From: GCA-2746795 sp964643965
Lineage (GTDB): Bacteria > Chloroflexota > Anaerolineae > Promineifilales > Promineifilaceae
Length of the DNA stretch: 31,376 nucleotides
NCBI GenBank assembly: GCA_964643965.1
Contig: CAZXVH010000057.1
Span: 1-31,376, forward strand
Direction: 5' to 3'
A program made the translations under genes and the position numbers. The notes under the pieces are model-generated. The model did not search any database. It had not been told where the DNA came from and was given only the letters and a program-made list of their open reading frames with translations. Shown in pieces: positions 6,270 through 17,000 of this stretch (the stretch's first letter is position 1; each line of letters starts with the position of its first letter).

Positions 6270-9200
6270 ATGTCAAATACGCAATTTAGTTGTTATTTAA
6301 TCGGCGCTGAATCCTTGTTAATTCAATGTGGCGAAATCTTACAGCAGCAAGGTCACGCCATTCACGGGGTGGTGACAACGGCCGTTCCCCTCCAGCAGTG
6401 GGCGCAGTCACACCACATCCCCACCTTCACCCTCAGCAAAAATTTGGCGGCCGAACTACAAGAACGGGAGCCTTTCGACTACCTGTTCTCCATCACCAAC
6501 CTCGCCATCTTGCCAGAAGCGTTGCTGGTCTTGCCCCAAAAAGGGGCCATCAACTTCCACGACGGCCCCCTGCCTCGCTATGCCGGTCTCTATGCCACCT
6601 CCTGGGCGCTGCTCAACCAGGAACTCATTCACGGCGTCACCTGGCACACCATGACCGCCGCCGTAGACGAAGGTCTCCTGCTCAAGCAGCAGTTGTTCCC
6701 CATTCGGGAAGGGGAGACCGCCTTTTCCCTCAACGTCAAAGCGTATGAAGCCGGCATCGAATCCTTCGCCGCCCTGGTGGCCGACATCGAAAACAACAGC
6801 TTGCAGCCCCAGACACAAAACCTGGCTGAAAAAAGCTACTTTGGCAAATATGATCGGCCGGCCGCCGCCGCCACGCTGGATTGGCGGCAAAGCGCCGCCC
6901 AAATCGCCGCCCTGGTTCACGCCCTGGATTTTGGCGCGTATGAAAATCCCTTAACCCTGCCCAAACTGTTCCTGGGCGACCGGCTGGCCTATGTCTCGAA
7001 AATTAAAGTGCTGCCAGAACCGATTCCTTCGACAGGCTCAGGAGCCGTTCCCGGAACCCTCCTCGCCCTCACAGACAGCAGCCTCACCCTCGCCGCCGCC
7101 GACTATCCGGTGCAAATCAGCGGCCTGACAGCGCTCGATGGCTCAGAGATCGCCATCCATGATCTGGCGCTGCGTCTGGGCGACCGGCTGCCCCTGCTGG
7201 ATGACGCCATCCAAGAACGGGTAACGGCCGTTACCGCCCAAACCGCCCGTCAGGAAAGCTTCTGGGTCAGCCAACTGGCGGCCCTCAATCCCGTGGAAAT
7301 CCCCTATGCCAGCCACTCTGAAAGCAGCAACGGCCGTTACCAACGCCAGGTAATGCCCCTTTCCCCCAGCCACGACGCCGACCACCTCACTGCCGCCTTC
7401 GCCGCCTATCTTAGCCGCCTCTGTGACAACGACGCCTTCGACATCGCCGTCAGCTATCCTGCTTTACAAACACAGGTCAGCGGACTGGCCTCTTATTTCG
7501 CCGCCGAACTGCCCTTCCGTGTGCAGCTAGACCCGCAAGCGCCGGCTGCCCAGACATTAGCCAACCTGCAAACGGAGCTCAACACCCTGCGCCACAAACG
7601 CCACACCTTTGCCTGGGACGCCCTGGCTCGTTACCCGCAGCTCAAATCCCTGCAAGCCAGCGCCAACCGCGCCCTGCTGCCCGTCGCCGTCGTGCAAACC
7701 GACGATGCCGCCTACCAACCATCAGTGGGCAGTGAACTCACCATCCTCATCAGCGCCAACGGCATGAAATGGCTCTACGACACGGCCGTTTTCACCCCAG
7801 AAGCCATCGCCGCCATGCAAAGCCAGTTCGCCACCTTTTTAGACAATATCGCGGAGGGAAACGGCCGTTCCCTGGCCCAAACCTCTCTCCTGACCGAGGC
7901 GCAATACCAACAGCTCATCTTCGACTGGAACGCCACCACCACAGAATACGATCACAGCGCCTGTATGCACAGCCTCATCGAAGCCCAGGCCGCCCAACGG
8001 CCGCAGGCCATCGCCCTGGTTCACCGCCAGCAGCAAATCACATACGGTGAACTCAACCAGCGGGCCAACCGCCTGGCGCGGTATCTCATCAAAGCGGGCG
8101 TCGGCCCGGATGTCATCGTGGGCGTCTACCTGGAGCGCGACATCGACTTGATGGTGGCGCTCATCGGTATTCACAAAGCGGGCGGCGCTTACCTGCCCCT
8201 GGACCCCGACTATCCCCAAGACCGCCTGGCTTTCATGGTAGAAGACGCCGCCGTCCCCGTTCTCCTCACCAAAGCGCAGTTCAGCAGCAGCCTGCCCCCC
8301 CATCACGCGCAGGTGGTGCGCCTCGACGCCGACTGGCCCCTCATCGCTCAACACGACGCCAGTGATGTAGACAGCGCCGTCTCCTCCGAGAATCTTAGCT
8401 ATGTCATCTACACCTCTGGCTCCACCGGCAAACCGAAAGGGGTCATGGTGCAGCATGGCAACGTCGTTAATTTCTTCGCGGGCATGGATGAACGCATCCC
8501 CCACGATCCACCGGGAACCTGGCTGGCCGTCACCAGTCTCTCCTTTGATATTTCCGTATTGGAACTGTTCTGGACGCTGGCCCGCGGCTTCAAAGTCGTT
8601 TTGTATGATGGCGAGACAGCGGGCATAGAAACGGCCCCTTCGACAGGCTCTGAGGTCGTTCCCCCCAGCCCCCACGCCCATAAACCCATCGACTTCAGCC
8701 TCTTCTACTTCGCCAGCGACGAGAGCGAAGAGGGCGTGGCCGATAAATACAACCTGCTCCTGGAAGGGGCCAAATACGGCGATCAAAACGGCTTCTACGC
8801 CATCTGGACGCCGGAACGCCATTTCCACGCCTTCGGCGGCCTTTACCCCAACCCGTCGGTGGCCAGCGCCGCCATCGCCGCTATCACCCAGCGCATCCGC
8901 ATCCACGCCGGTTCCTGCGTGCTGCCCCTGCACCATCCGGTGCGCGTCGTCGAAGAGTGGTCGCTGGTCGATAACATCTCCAAAGGGCGGGTGGGCATCG
9001 CCTTTGCCGCCGGTTGGCAGCCCAACGACTTCGCCCTCATGCCCCAAAACCACGCCCGGCGCAAAGAGATTTTATTTGAGAACATCGAAACGGTGCGCCA
9101 ACTGTGGCGCGGCGAAACGCTGCCTTTCCCCGGCCCCAACGGCGACGTCATGATTCGCACCCTACCCCGCCCCATCCAGCCAGAACTGCCGGTGTGGGTG

Positions 9201-10970
9201 ACGGCCGCCGGCAACCCGGAAACCTTCCGCCAGGCAGGCGCCGGCGGCTTCCACATCCTCACCCACCTGCTGGGCCAGACGGTGGAACAATTGGGCGAGA
9301 AACTGGCTATCTACCGGCAGGCATGGCGCGACGGCGGGCACAGCGGCGCAGGCCACGTCACCCTCATGCTGCACACCTTCATCGGCGATGACCTGGAATC
9401 GGTGCGCAGCACCGTGCGCGAACCGATGAAGGAGTATCTGCGCAGCGCCCTCGGTTTGGTGCGCGAAGCCGCCTGGCATTTCCCCACCTTCAAACAAAAA
9501 GCGGAAGCCACCGGCAAGAACCCCATGGAAATCTTCGACTCAGAAGAGTTGACTGACGAAGAAATGGACGCCCTGCTGGAGTTTGCTTTCAACCGCTATT
9601 TTGAGACCAGCGGGCTTTTCGGCACAACCGCCTCGGTGATGCCCCTGATCAACAATCTCAAAAGCATCCAGGTGGATGAAATCGCCTGCCAGATTGACTT
9701 TGGCGTACCCTCAACCCAAGTGCTGGCCTCTTTACCCCTGCTCAACCAGGTGAAAAACCAGGCCGCGCCGGCCACTGCCAGCGCCGATTTCTCCATCCCT
9801 GGCCTGATTGCCCAACATCAAGTGACGCATTTCCAATGTACGCCGTCGATGGCGCGGATGCTGCTGCTAGACGAGCGTATGCCTGATGCGCTGCGCCAAC
9901 TGGATGTGATGATGGTGGGCGGTGAAGCGCTGCCCGCCGCCTTAGCCAACCAGCTAATCGAACTGGTTCCCGGCGCGGTCATCAATATGTATGGCCCTAC
10001 AGAAACGACGGTTTGGTCTTCCACGTATCAGCTGCAAGGGGGGGAAACGGCCGTTTCCATCGGCGCCCCCATCGCCAACACCCAAATTTACATTCTCGAC
10101 AGCCACAACCAGCCCGTGCCGCCCGGCGTACCCGGCAATTTGTTCATCGGTGGCGACGGCGTGGTGCGCGGCTACCTCAACCGGCCCGAACTCACCGCCG
10201 GGCGCTTCAGCGCCGACCCCTTTGTGCCGGGCAACCGCATCTACGCCACCGGCGATTTGGCCCGCTGGCTGCCCGACGGCCAGATCGACTTCTTGGGCCG
10301 CGCCGACTTCCAGGTGAAAATTCGCGGCTACCGCATTGAACTGGGCGAAATCGAAAGCCTGCTCAACGCCCACCCCGCCGTCAACGAAGCGGTGGTGATG
10401 GCCCGCGAAGATGTGCCCGGCGATATGCGCCTGGTGGCTTACCTCATCCCCGCACCCGGGCAAACCGTGACGGCCGATCTGCTGAAAACTTATCTCAAAG
10501 CTGACCTGCCAGCGTTCATGGTTCCCGCCCATTACGTGGTCATGGACGCCTTCCCGCTGACGCCCAACAAAAAAACAGACCGCAAGGCGCTGCCCGCTCC
10601 CGATCAAGCGCCAGCCGTACCCACCACGGTCGCTTACGTGCCCCCCAGCAACGAATTGGAGCAGACAATTGTGGGCATCTGGCGTCGTGTCCTCAACGTA
10701 TCACAGGTTGGCCTCAACGATAATTTCTTCGACCTGGGCGGCCATTCGCTGCTCACCGTGCAGGTTCACCGCGAACTAAAAACGGTGGTAGACAAGCCTA
10801 TCGCCATTACAGACATGTTCCGCTTCCCCACCATTCGCAGCCTGGTCGCCTACCTGGATGAAGGGAAAAATGGGGAGAACGGGGCAGCAGAAACGGCCGT
10901 TGCCAAATCCACAGATCGCGCCGCCGCCCGTCGGGAAGCCATGCAAAACCGGGGACGCGGCCGTCGTTAA
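6270..10970 (+). CDS. NRPS: formyltransferase / half-C / A with inserted luciferase-like monooxygenase / PCP
   Basis: A 1566-residue non-ribosomal peptide synthetase. Order: formyltransferase core (1-170; catalytic N95, H97 in INFHDGPLP, D133) and its C-terminal part (about 200-305); a C-terminal half of a condensation domain (about 330-550, no HHxxxDG); adenylation N-part (about 565-785; YTSGSTGKPKG, FDISVLELF); a luciferase-like FMN monooxygenase of the MupA/Atu3671 type (about 805-1160); adenylation C-part (about 1174-1440; YGPTETT, RIELGEIE, NKKTDRKAL); carrier domain with DLGGHS, Ser1493. The pocket residues read D-I-L-Q-M-G-M-V-W-K, close to the glycine code. Formyltransferase-led NRPSs (linear gramicidin LgrA) start chains with formylated residues, so this is probably a loading module. 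The monooxygenase insertion between A4 and A5 recalls MtaG of myxothiazol. Repeat-encoded PSTGS peptides sit in two linkers. Confidence 0.9.
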   Translation: MSNTQFSCYLIGAESLLIQCGEILQQQGHAIHGVVTTAVPLQQWAQSHHIPTFTLSKNLAAELQEREPFDYLFSITNLAILPEALLVLPQKGAINFHDGPLPRYAGLYATSWALLNQELIHGVTWHTMTAAVDEGLLLKQQLFPIREGETAFSLNVKAYEAGIESFAALVADIENNSLQPQTQNLAEKSYFGKYDRPAAAATLDWRQSAAQIAALVHALDFGAYENPLTLPKLFLGDRLAYVSKIKVLPEPIPSTGSGAVPGTLLALTDSSLTLAAADYPVQISGLTALDGSEIAIHDLALRLGDRLPLLDDAIQERVTAVTAQTARQESFWVSQLAALNPVEIPYASHSESSNGRYQRQVMPLSPSHDADHLTAAFAAYLSRLCDNDAFDIAVSYPALQTQVSGLASYFAAELPFRVQLDPQAPAAQTLANLQTELNTLRHKRHTFAWDALARYPQLKSLQASANRALLPVAVVQTDDAAYQPSVGSELTILISANGMKWLYDTAVFTPEAIAAMQSQFATFLDNIAEGNGRSLAQTSLLTEAQYQQLIFDWNATTTEYDHSACMHSLIEAQAAQRPQAIALVHRQQQITYGELNQRANRLARYLIKAGVGPDVIVGVYLERDIDLMVALIGIHKAGGAYLPLDPDYPQDRLAFMVEDAAVPVLLTKAQFSSSLPPHHAQVVRLDADWPLIAQHDASDVDSAVSSENLSYVIYTSGSTGKPKGVMVQHGNVVNFFAGMDERIPHDPPGTWLAVTSLSFDISVLELFWTLARGFKVVLYDGETAGIETAPSTGSEVVPPSPHAHKPIDFSLFYFASDESEEGVADKYNLLLEGAKYGDQNGFYAIWTPERHFHAFGGLYPNPSVASAAIAAITQRIRIHAGSCVLPLHHPVRVVEEWSLVDNISKGRVGIAFAAGWQPNDFALMPQNHARRKEILFENIETVRQLWRGETLPFPGPNGDVMIRTLPRPIQPELPVWVTAAGNPETFRQAGAGGFHILTHLLGQTVEQLGEKLAIYRQAWRDGGHSGAGHVTLMLHTFIGDDLESVRSTVREPMKEYLRSALGLVREAAWHFPTFKQKAEATGKNPMEIFDSEELTDEEMDALLEFAFNRYFETSGLFGTTASVMPLINNLKSIQVDEIACQIDFGVPSTQVLASLPLLNQVKNQAAPATASADFSIPGLIAQHQVTHFQCTPSMARMLLLDERMPDALRQLDVMMVGGEALPAALANQLIELVPGAVINMYGPTETTVWSSTYQLQGGETAVSIGAPIANTQIYILDSHNQPVPPGVPGNLFIGGDGVVRGYLNRPELTAGRFSADPFVPGNRIYATGDLARWLPDGQIDFLGRADFQVKIRGYRIELGEIESLLNAHPAVNEAVVMAREDVPGDMRLVAYLIPAPGQTVTADLLKTYLKADLPAFMVPAHYVVMDAFPLTPNKKTDRKALPAPDQAPAVPTTVAYVPPSNELEQTIVGIWRRVLNVSQVGLNDNFFDLGGHSLLTVQVHRELKTVVDKPIAITDMFRFPTIRSLVAYLDEGKNGENGAAETAVAKSTDRAAARREAMQNRGRGRR
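7026..7052 (+). repeat. CCTTCGACAGGCTCAGG-type repeat, copy 1
   Basis: In frame within the NRPS gene, encoding PSTGSG between the two parts of the formyltransferase region. It matches copy 2 (8637-8664) over about 27 positions, including a trailing CGTTCCC. Confidence 0.75.
8637..8664 (+). repeat. CCTTCGACAGGCTCTGAGG-type repeat, copy 2
   Basis: In frame, encoding APSTGSEVV exactly in the linker where the adenylation N-part ends and the monooxygenase begins. Confidence 0.75.
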
Positions 10971-10977
10971 AAAGAAA

Positions 10978-11031
10978 CGTGGGGCGTGGGGTGTGGGGCG
11001 TAAAATCACGCCCCATGCCCCACGCCCCGCG
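10978..11031. repeat. Long perfect-pairing hairpin between NRPS and PKS, built of 7-bp units
   Basis: Arms 10981-11001 and 11008-11028 pair along all 21 positions in RNA (two G-U wobbles) around a 6-nt loop, and pairing extends about three more. Each arm consists of heptamers (GGGGCGT, GGGGTGT, GGGGCGT and their complements). It lies seven bases after the NRPS stop. No T tract follows, so it is not a standard terminator. It could set the relative expression of the two genes or stabilise the upstream mRNA. Confidence 0.8.
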
Positions 11032-11076
11032 CCTCATACCTCTTCTATCAAATATCAATTCTGAGAATAAACAGCT

Positions 11077-14000
11077 ATGCGTAACCAAGACCTCCTGGAT
11101 TCATTAGCCGGTACCGAAATCGCCGTCATCGGCATGGCGGGACGCTTTCCCGGCGCTGACAATGTAGAAATCTTCTGGCAAAACCTGCGCGACGGCAAAG
11201 AGGCCATCCGCGCCTACACCGATGACGAACTCCGCGCCGCCGGCGTCAGCGAAGCGCTGCTGCGCCACCCTGACTATGTAAAAGTGGGCGCCCCCCTCGA
11301 CGACATCGACCAGTTCGACGCCGCTTTCTTCGGCTTCAGCCCGCGTGACGCCGCCATCATGGATCCGCAGCACCGCCATTTCCTGGAAGTGTGCTGGCAA
11401 GCGCTGGAACACGCCGGGTATGATCCTGCTCGCTACCCCGGGGCCATTGGCGTTTACGGCGGCTCCGGCCACAACGCCTACCTGCCCTACCACCTGCTCA
11501 CCAACCCGGAACTGCTGGAAACCGTCGGCTTCTTTTTGCTGCGCCACACCGGCAACGACAAAGATTTCCTGACCACGCGGGTCTCCTATTTGCTTGATTT
11601 ACACGGCCCCAGCGTCAACGTGCAAACCGCCTGCTCCACCTCGCTGGTCGCCATTCATTTTGGCGTACAAAGCCTGTTCAACCGGGAATGTGACATGGTG
11701 CTGGCCGGCGGCGTCACCTTTGAATTCCCCCACTTTCACGGTTATCTCTACCAGGAAGGGGAAATCTTGTCGCCGGATGGTCACTGCCACGCCTTTGATG
11801 TCGATTCACAAGGCACTGTCTTTGGCAGCGGCGCGGGCGCCGTCGTGCTCAAGCGGCTGGAAGACGCCATTTTAGAGGGCGACGCCATCCACGCCGTCAT
11901 TTTAGGTTCGGCCATCAACAATGATGGCGCGGGCAAGGTCAACTACCTGGCGCCCAGTGTGGATGGACAGGCTGCCGCCATCGCTGAGGCCATTGAACTG
12001 GCGGGCATCAGCGCCGACAGTATCAGCTATGTGGAAGCGCATGGCACCGGCACGCGCATCGGCGATCCCATCGAGGTGCAGGCGTTGACGCAGGCGTTTC
12101 GCCACTCCACCGACGCCGCTGGTTTCTGCGGCCTCGGCTCCGCCAAGACCAATATCGGCCACCTGGACACGGCCGCCGGTATCGCCAGTTTCATCAAAAC
12201 GACGCAGGCGCTCAAGCACAAACAGCTGCCGCCCAGCCTGAACTTCTCCGCGCCTAATCCCATGATTGATTTTGACAGCTCGCCATTTTATGTCAACAAC
12301 ACTTTGCGTGATTGGCAAACCAATGGCGGGCCGCGACGGGCAGGCGTCAGTTCCCTGGGGGTGGGCGGCACCAATGCCCATATCATCCTGGAAGAAGCGC
12401 CGGCATTAGACGAGACGGATGTGAGTGAACGGCCGTTTACCCTGCTGCCTCTCTCCGCCAAAACCAAAACCGCCCTGGACAAGGCCACCGCCAACCTGGC
12501 CGCTTACCTGCGGGTCAATCCGGACGTTAATCTGGCCGACGTGGCTTACACCTTGCAGCTTGGCCGCCAACCGTTTGACCAGCGCCGCATAACGGCCGTG
12601 CGCCACACCGCCGACGCCATCGAAATCCTGGAATCGGGCGACCGCAAGCGGCTGTTCAGCCAAAAAATCGCCGCCGACAATCCATCCGTCGTCTTCATGT
12701 TCCCCGGCGGCGGGGCGCAGTATCCCCACATGGGCCGTGATTTGTATGAAACGGAGCCGGTTTACCGCCAGCAGATCGATTTGTGCCTGGGCCTGCTCAA
12801 CGGGCAGCTTGATGTCGATTTGCGGGCGCTCCTGTTCCCGGCTGCCGGTGAAGAAGAAGCGGCGGCGGACGCCTTGCAGCACGCCTCGCTCTCCCTGCCC
12901 GCCATCTTCATGACAGAGCTGGCCCTGGCAAAGTTGTGGCTCTCCTGGGGCATCGAACCGGCCGCCATGACCGGCCACAGCATGGGCGAGTACACCGCCG
13001 CCTGTCTGGCGGGCGTGCTGTCGGTGGCGGACGCCCTTTCCATCGTCACCCTGCGCGGCAAACTGTTTGAGACGCTGCCCCCAGGCGGCATGATCAGCGT
13101 GCCCCTGCCGGAAGCGGAGGTGAAGCCGCTGCTGGTGGAAGGGCTGAACATCGCCGTCATCAACGGCCCGGAGATGTGTGTGGTGTCCGGCCAGGTAGCA
13201 GCCATCGAAAAGATGGAAGCGGTTCTGGCCGCCAAAGAGATTGAGTTCCGCCGCATCAGAATTGAAGTAGCCGCTCATTCCGCCATGCTGGATCCCATTC
13301 TGGCGGAATTTGAACGCCATTTGCAGCAGATAACATTTCACGCTCCGCAACGGCCGTTTATCTCCAATGTCACGGGAACCTGGGCAGATCCCAACCAGGT
13401 GGTCACGCCCCAATACTGGGTCACTCACCTGCGCCATACCGTGCGCTTCGCCGATGGCCTGGCGACCCTGATGCAAGAGCCGGGGCGCGTTTTTCTGGAA
13501 GTCGGCCCGGGGCAAACCTTATCCTCATTGGCCCGCCAGCATCCGGCCAAGCAGAAAAGCCACACCATCATCTCCTCTATGCGCCATCGCAAAGAAGAGA
13601 CGCCAGACGATCTGTTCGCCGCCACCGCCCTGGGCAAATTGTGGCTGGCGGGCGTAACGCTGCCCTGGCAAGATTATTACCAAAACGAATACCGGCGGCG
13701 TATCCCCCTGCCCACTTACCCGTTCGACCATCAGCGCTACTGGATTGAACCGGGCAAACATTTATTAGGCGTAGAAGCCGCGCCGCCGCCCCGTCTGGCG
13801 AAACTGCCCGATATCGCGCAGTGGTTCTACCAGCCGGTCTGGTCTCAGACAGGAGCCGCGCCCGCTGCCGACAAAGAAACAGTGCGTAACTGGCTCATTT
13901 TTGCCGACGGGCATGGCATTGGCGCCGCTTTGGCGGAACGGCTCACAGCGGCCGGACACGAGGTGGCGCTGGTGCGTCCCGGGGCGGCATTCAGCCAACA

Positions 14001-17000
14001 AGAACTGCGTCGCTACCAGATCGCGCCAGACAACCCGGACGATTATCGCCGCCTGTTGAGCGAGTTGGACAGCCAGGCATTGTTCCCTCAACGCATCCTG
14101 CATTTATGGGCGGTAAATGAACGGAAAATTGGGGAAATGCGCCGTCCTGGGCTTGTCGAAGGGGGAGCCGCTGCCGCCTCTCATAACAATCAAACGCTCG
14201 GTTTCTACAGCCTGCTCTACCTGGGGCAAGCGCTGGCCGCCGAAGAGTTCCCAGACGGGCTGCAAATTCGGGTGGTGGCGAACGACAGCCAGCAGGTAGC
14301 CAACGAAGCGGTCGCCGCACCCGAAAAAGCGACGCTGCTCGGCCCGGTGAAGGTGATCCCCCAGGAAATTCCCGGCGTCGCCGCCCAGTTCACCGACATC
14401 CGGTTGGCGGGCGGCAACGGCAATGGCAGCGGGCCGCTCGATGAAACGCTCATAACGGCGCTGCTCAACGACATCCACGCCGACATCAGCGAAAACGTGG
14501 TGGCTTACCGGCAGGGGCAGCGCTGGGAACAAAGCTTTGCCCCCGCTACTTTACCCGCTGCGCCGGCAAAGCAAACGGCCGTTAAAGAGGGCGGCGTCTA
14601 TCTGATCACGGGCGGTCTGGGCGGCATCGCCCTGGTCATGGCGGAAAACCTGGCCCATCAAGCCCGCGTCAAACTGGCGCTCACCTCCCGTTCCGGTTTG
14701 CCCGAACGAACCGAATGGGACAACTGGTTAACCCACGCCGGTACAAGTAACAAAACCAGCGCTGTCATCCAAAAAGTACGCGCTCTGGAAGCGGCCGGGG
14801 CGGAAGTGCTGGTGGCTCAGGCCGACATCACCGACCGGGAGCAAATGAGCCGCCTGCTGCAAACGATTCACCAACGGTGGGGGGCTGTCAACGGCGTCAT
14901 CCACGCCGCCGGGGTGCTGAATGATGGCCCCCTCTCACTCAAAACCCGCGAGGAGGCGGAGCGGGTCTTGCAGCCCAAAGTAAACGGCACGCTGCTGCTG
15001 GACGACCTGCTGGCCGGCGACCCTTTAGACTTTTTTGTGCTGTTCTCCTCTACCAGCACGGCGCTGGCTCCGGCCGGACAGGTCGATTATGTGGCGGCCA
15101 ACGCCTTCCTCAACGCCTTTGCCCAAAGCCGCACCGTTCGCACCGGCGCCCCCACGATTGCTATCAACTGGGGCGTGTGGCAGGAAGTGGGCATGGCGGC
15201 GCGGGCTGCTCGCGGCGAATTTGAAGAACCAGCGGGGGCGTTGATGCCCCATCCCCTGCTGGATAGACTGGTGGTAGACAGCAGCGACGTGGTGGAATAC
15301 ATCACCGATTACCGCCTGGCCGACTTCTGGCTGCTGGATCAGCATCGCTTGAAGAATGACGAGGCGTTGATCCCGGGAACCGGCTATCTGGAAATCGCTA
15401 AGGCTGCACTGGATAAAGGTTCACCCGCCGTACCGGCCGAAATTAAAAATCTACTGTTTATGCAGCCGTTGGATGTGAAAGCGGATGAGACGCGCCGCGT
15501 GAAAGTGCGCCTGGAGAAGGATGACGAGGCGTATGCCTTCACCGTCTCCAGTCAAAGCAGCACAGCCCGCAACCGGGAAGCGTGGACGGAACATGTGCAG
15601 GGTACGGCAAGTTACATCACGGCGGAACCGCCGCAGGCGCCCTCTCTCCAGGCGGTTCTGGCCCGCTGCCAGGAGCGCGAAGTCACATTTGGTCTGAAAG
15701 AGCAAGAAACCAAACAGGAAGCGTATCTCAATTTTGGGCCGCGCTGGAAGAATTTGCGGCGCATGAATTTTGGCAAAGATGAGGCGGTGGCTTTCCTGGC
15801 GCTGCCGCCGGAGTTTGTCGCAGATACCGAGGCGTATCAGGTGCATCCGGCGCTGATGGATATGGCCACGAGTTTTGCCCTGCCCCTTTTAGACGGCTAT
15901 GAGACGAGCGAGGCGTTTTATGTGCCGTTGATGTACCGGCAGGTGCAGTTCTACGCGCCGCTGCCGGACAAGATTATCAGCCATGCCCGCCTCCACCCGG
16001 AGAGTTCGCCCGATATGCCGGTTTTTGATGTGACGATTTATGATGAAGGGGAACGGCCGTTACTCGATATTCATGGTTTTACTCTCAAAAAGGTAGACCC
16101 GGCAGCGCTGCTGAAACCGGCCGTCAAAACCACTGCCAGGGATGACCGTTCTTTGCTGGCCCTCTCGCTCACCGACGGCATTTTGCCGCAGGAAGGGGCC
16201 GAGGCGTTCAACCGCGTTTTAAGCAACGGCGGCCCGGCGCAAATTGTGGTCTCGTCGTTAGACCTGGCGGCGCTTATGGCCCAGTCAAAAGCAGTTGAAC
16301 AAGAAACAGCCAGCAGTAGCGACAGTTTTAAGCTGGATCGCCCGGAACTGGAAAGCGACTATGTGGCCCCGCGCAATGCGGTGGAAAAAACGCTGGCCGG
16401 TTTGTGGGAAGAGCTGATCGGTATTCAAAATGTGGGCGTGGCAGATGATTTCTTTGAGCTGGGCGGCCAATCGCTCATTGCCGTGCGTTTCTTCGCCCGC
16501 CTCAAGAAGATTTACGGCCTGGATTTGTCATTAGCCACACTGTTTGAAGCGCCGACCATCGCGGAGTGCGCTGAGATTGTGGTGGATGAACTGGGCGAAG
16601 AGATTTTGGTGGAAACGACTGTCCCTGAGCTTGTCGAAGGGCGCAGGGAAAATGCTCCGGAAGCGCCAGCCAGTCCAGCCCCCACTCGTCAGCGCCGTGA
16701 ATGGTCGCCGCTGGTGACAATCGAGAAAGGAAAGGCGGGGAAACGGCCGTTCTTCGTGGTGCATGGGGCGGGCGGCAATGTCTTGAATTTCCGGGATTTG
16801 TCGCGCTATTTGGGCAAGGAACGGCCGTTTTACGGCTTGCAGGCGGTGGGCGTCGATGGCAAACAAGAGCCGCTGCCCACCATTGAAGCGATGGCCGAGC
16901 TTTACTTACCGCCTATTTTAGAAACGCAGCCAGACGGCCCCTACATCCTGGGCGGTTACTCTGGCGGCGGCGTCATCGCCTATGAAATGGCGCAGCGTCT

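Noticed and set aside
7839..9053. 404-codon open frame on the minus strand inside the NRPS gene
   Set aside because: It is antisense to clearly conserved adenylation and monooxygenase domains. Its composition (G, V, D-rich without motifs) is what high-GC shadow frames produce.
12406..13515. 369-codon minus-strand open frame inside the PKS gene
   Set aside because: Antisense to the KS/AT region with all catalytic motifs on the plus strand. No recognisable protein features.
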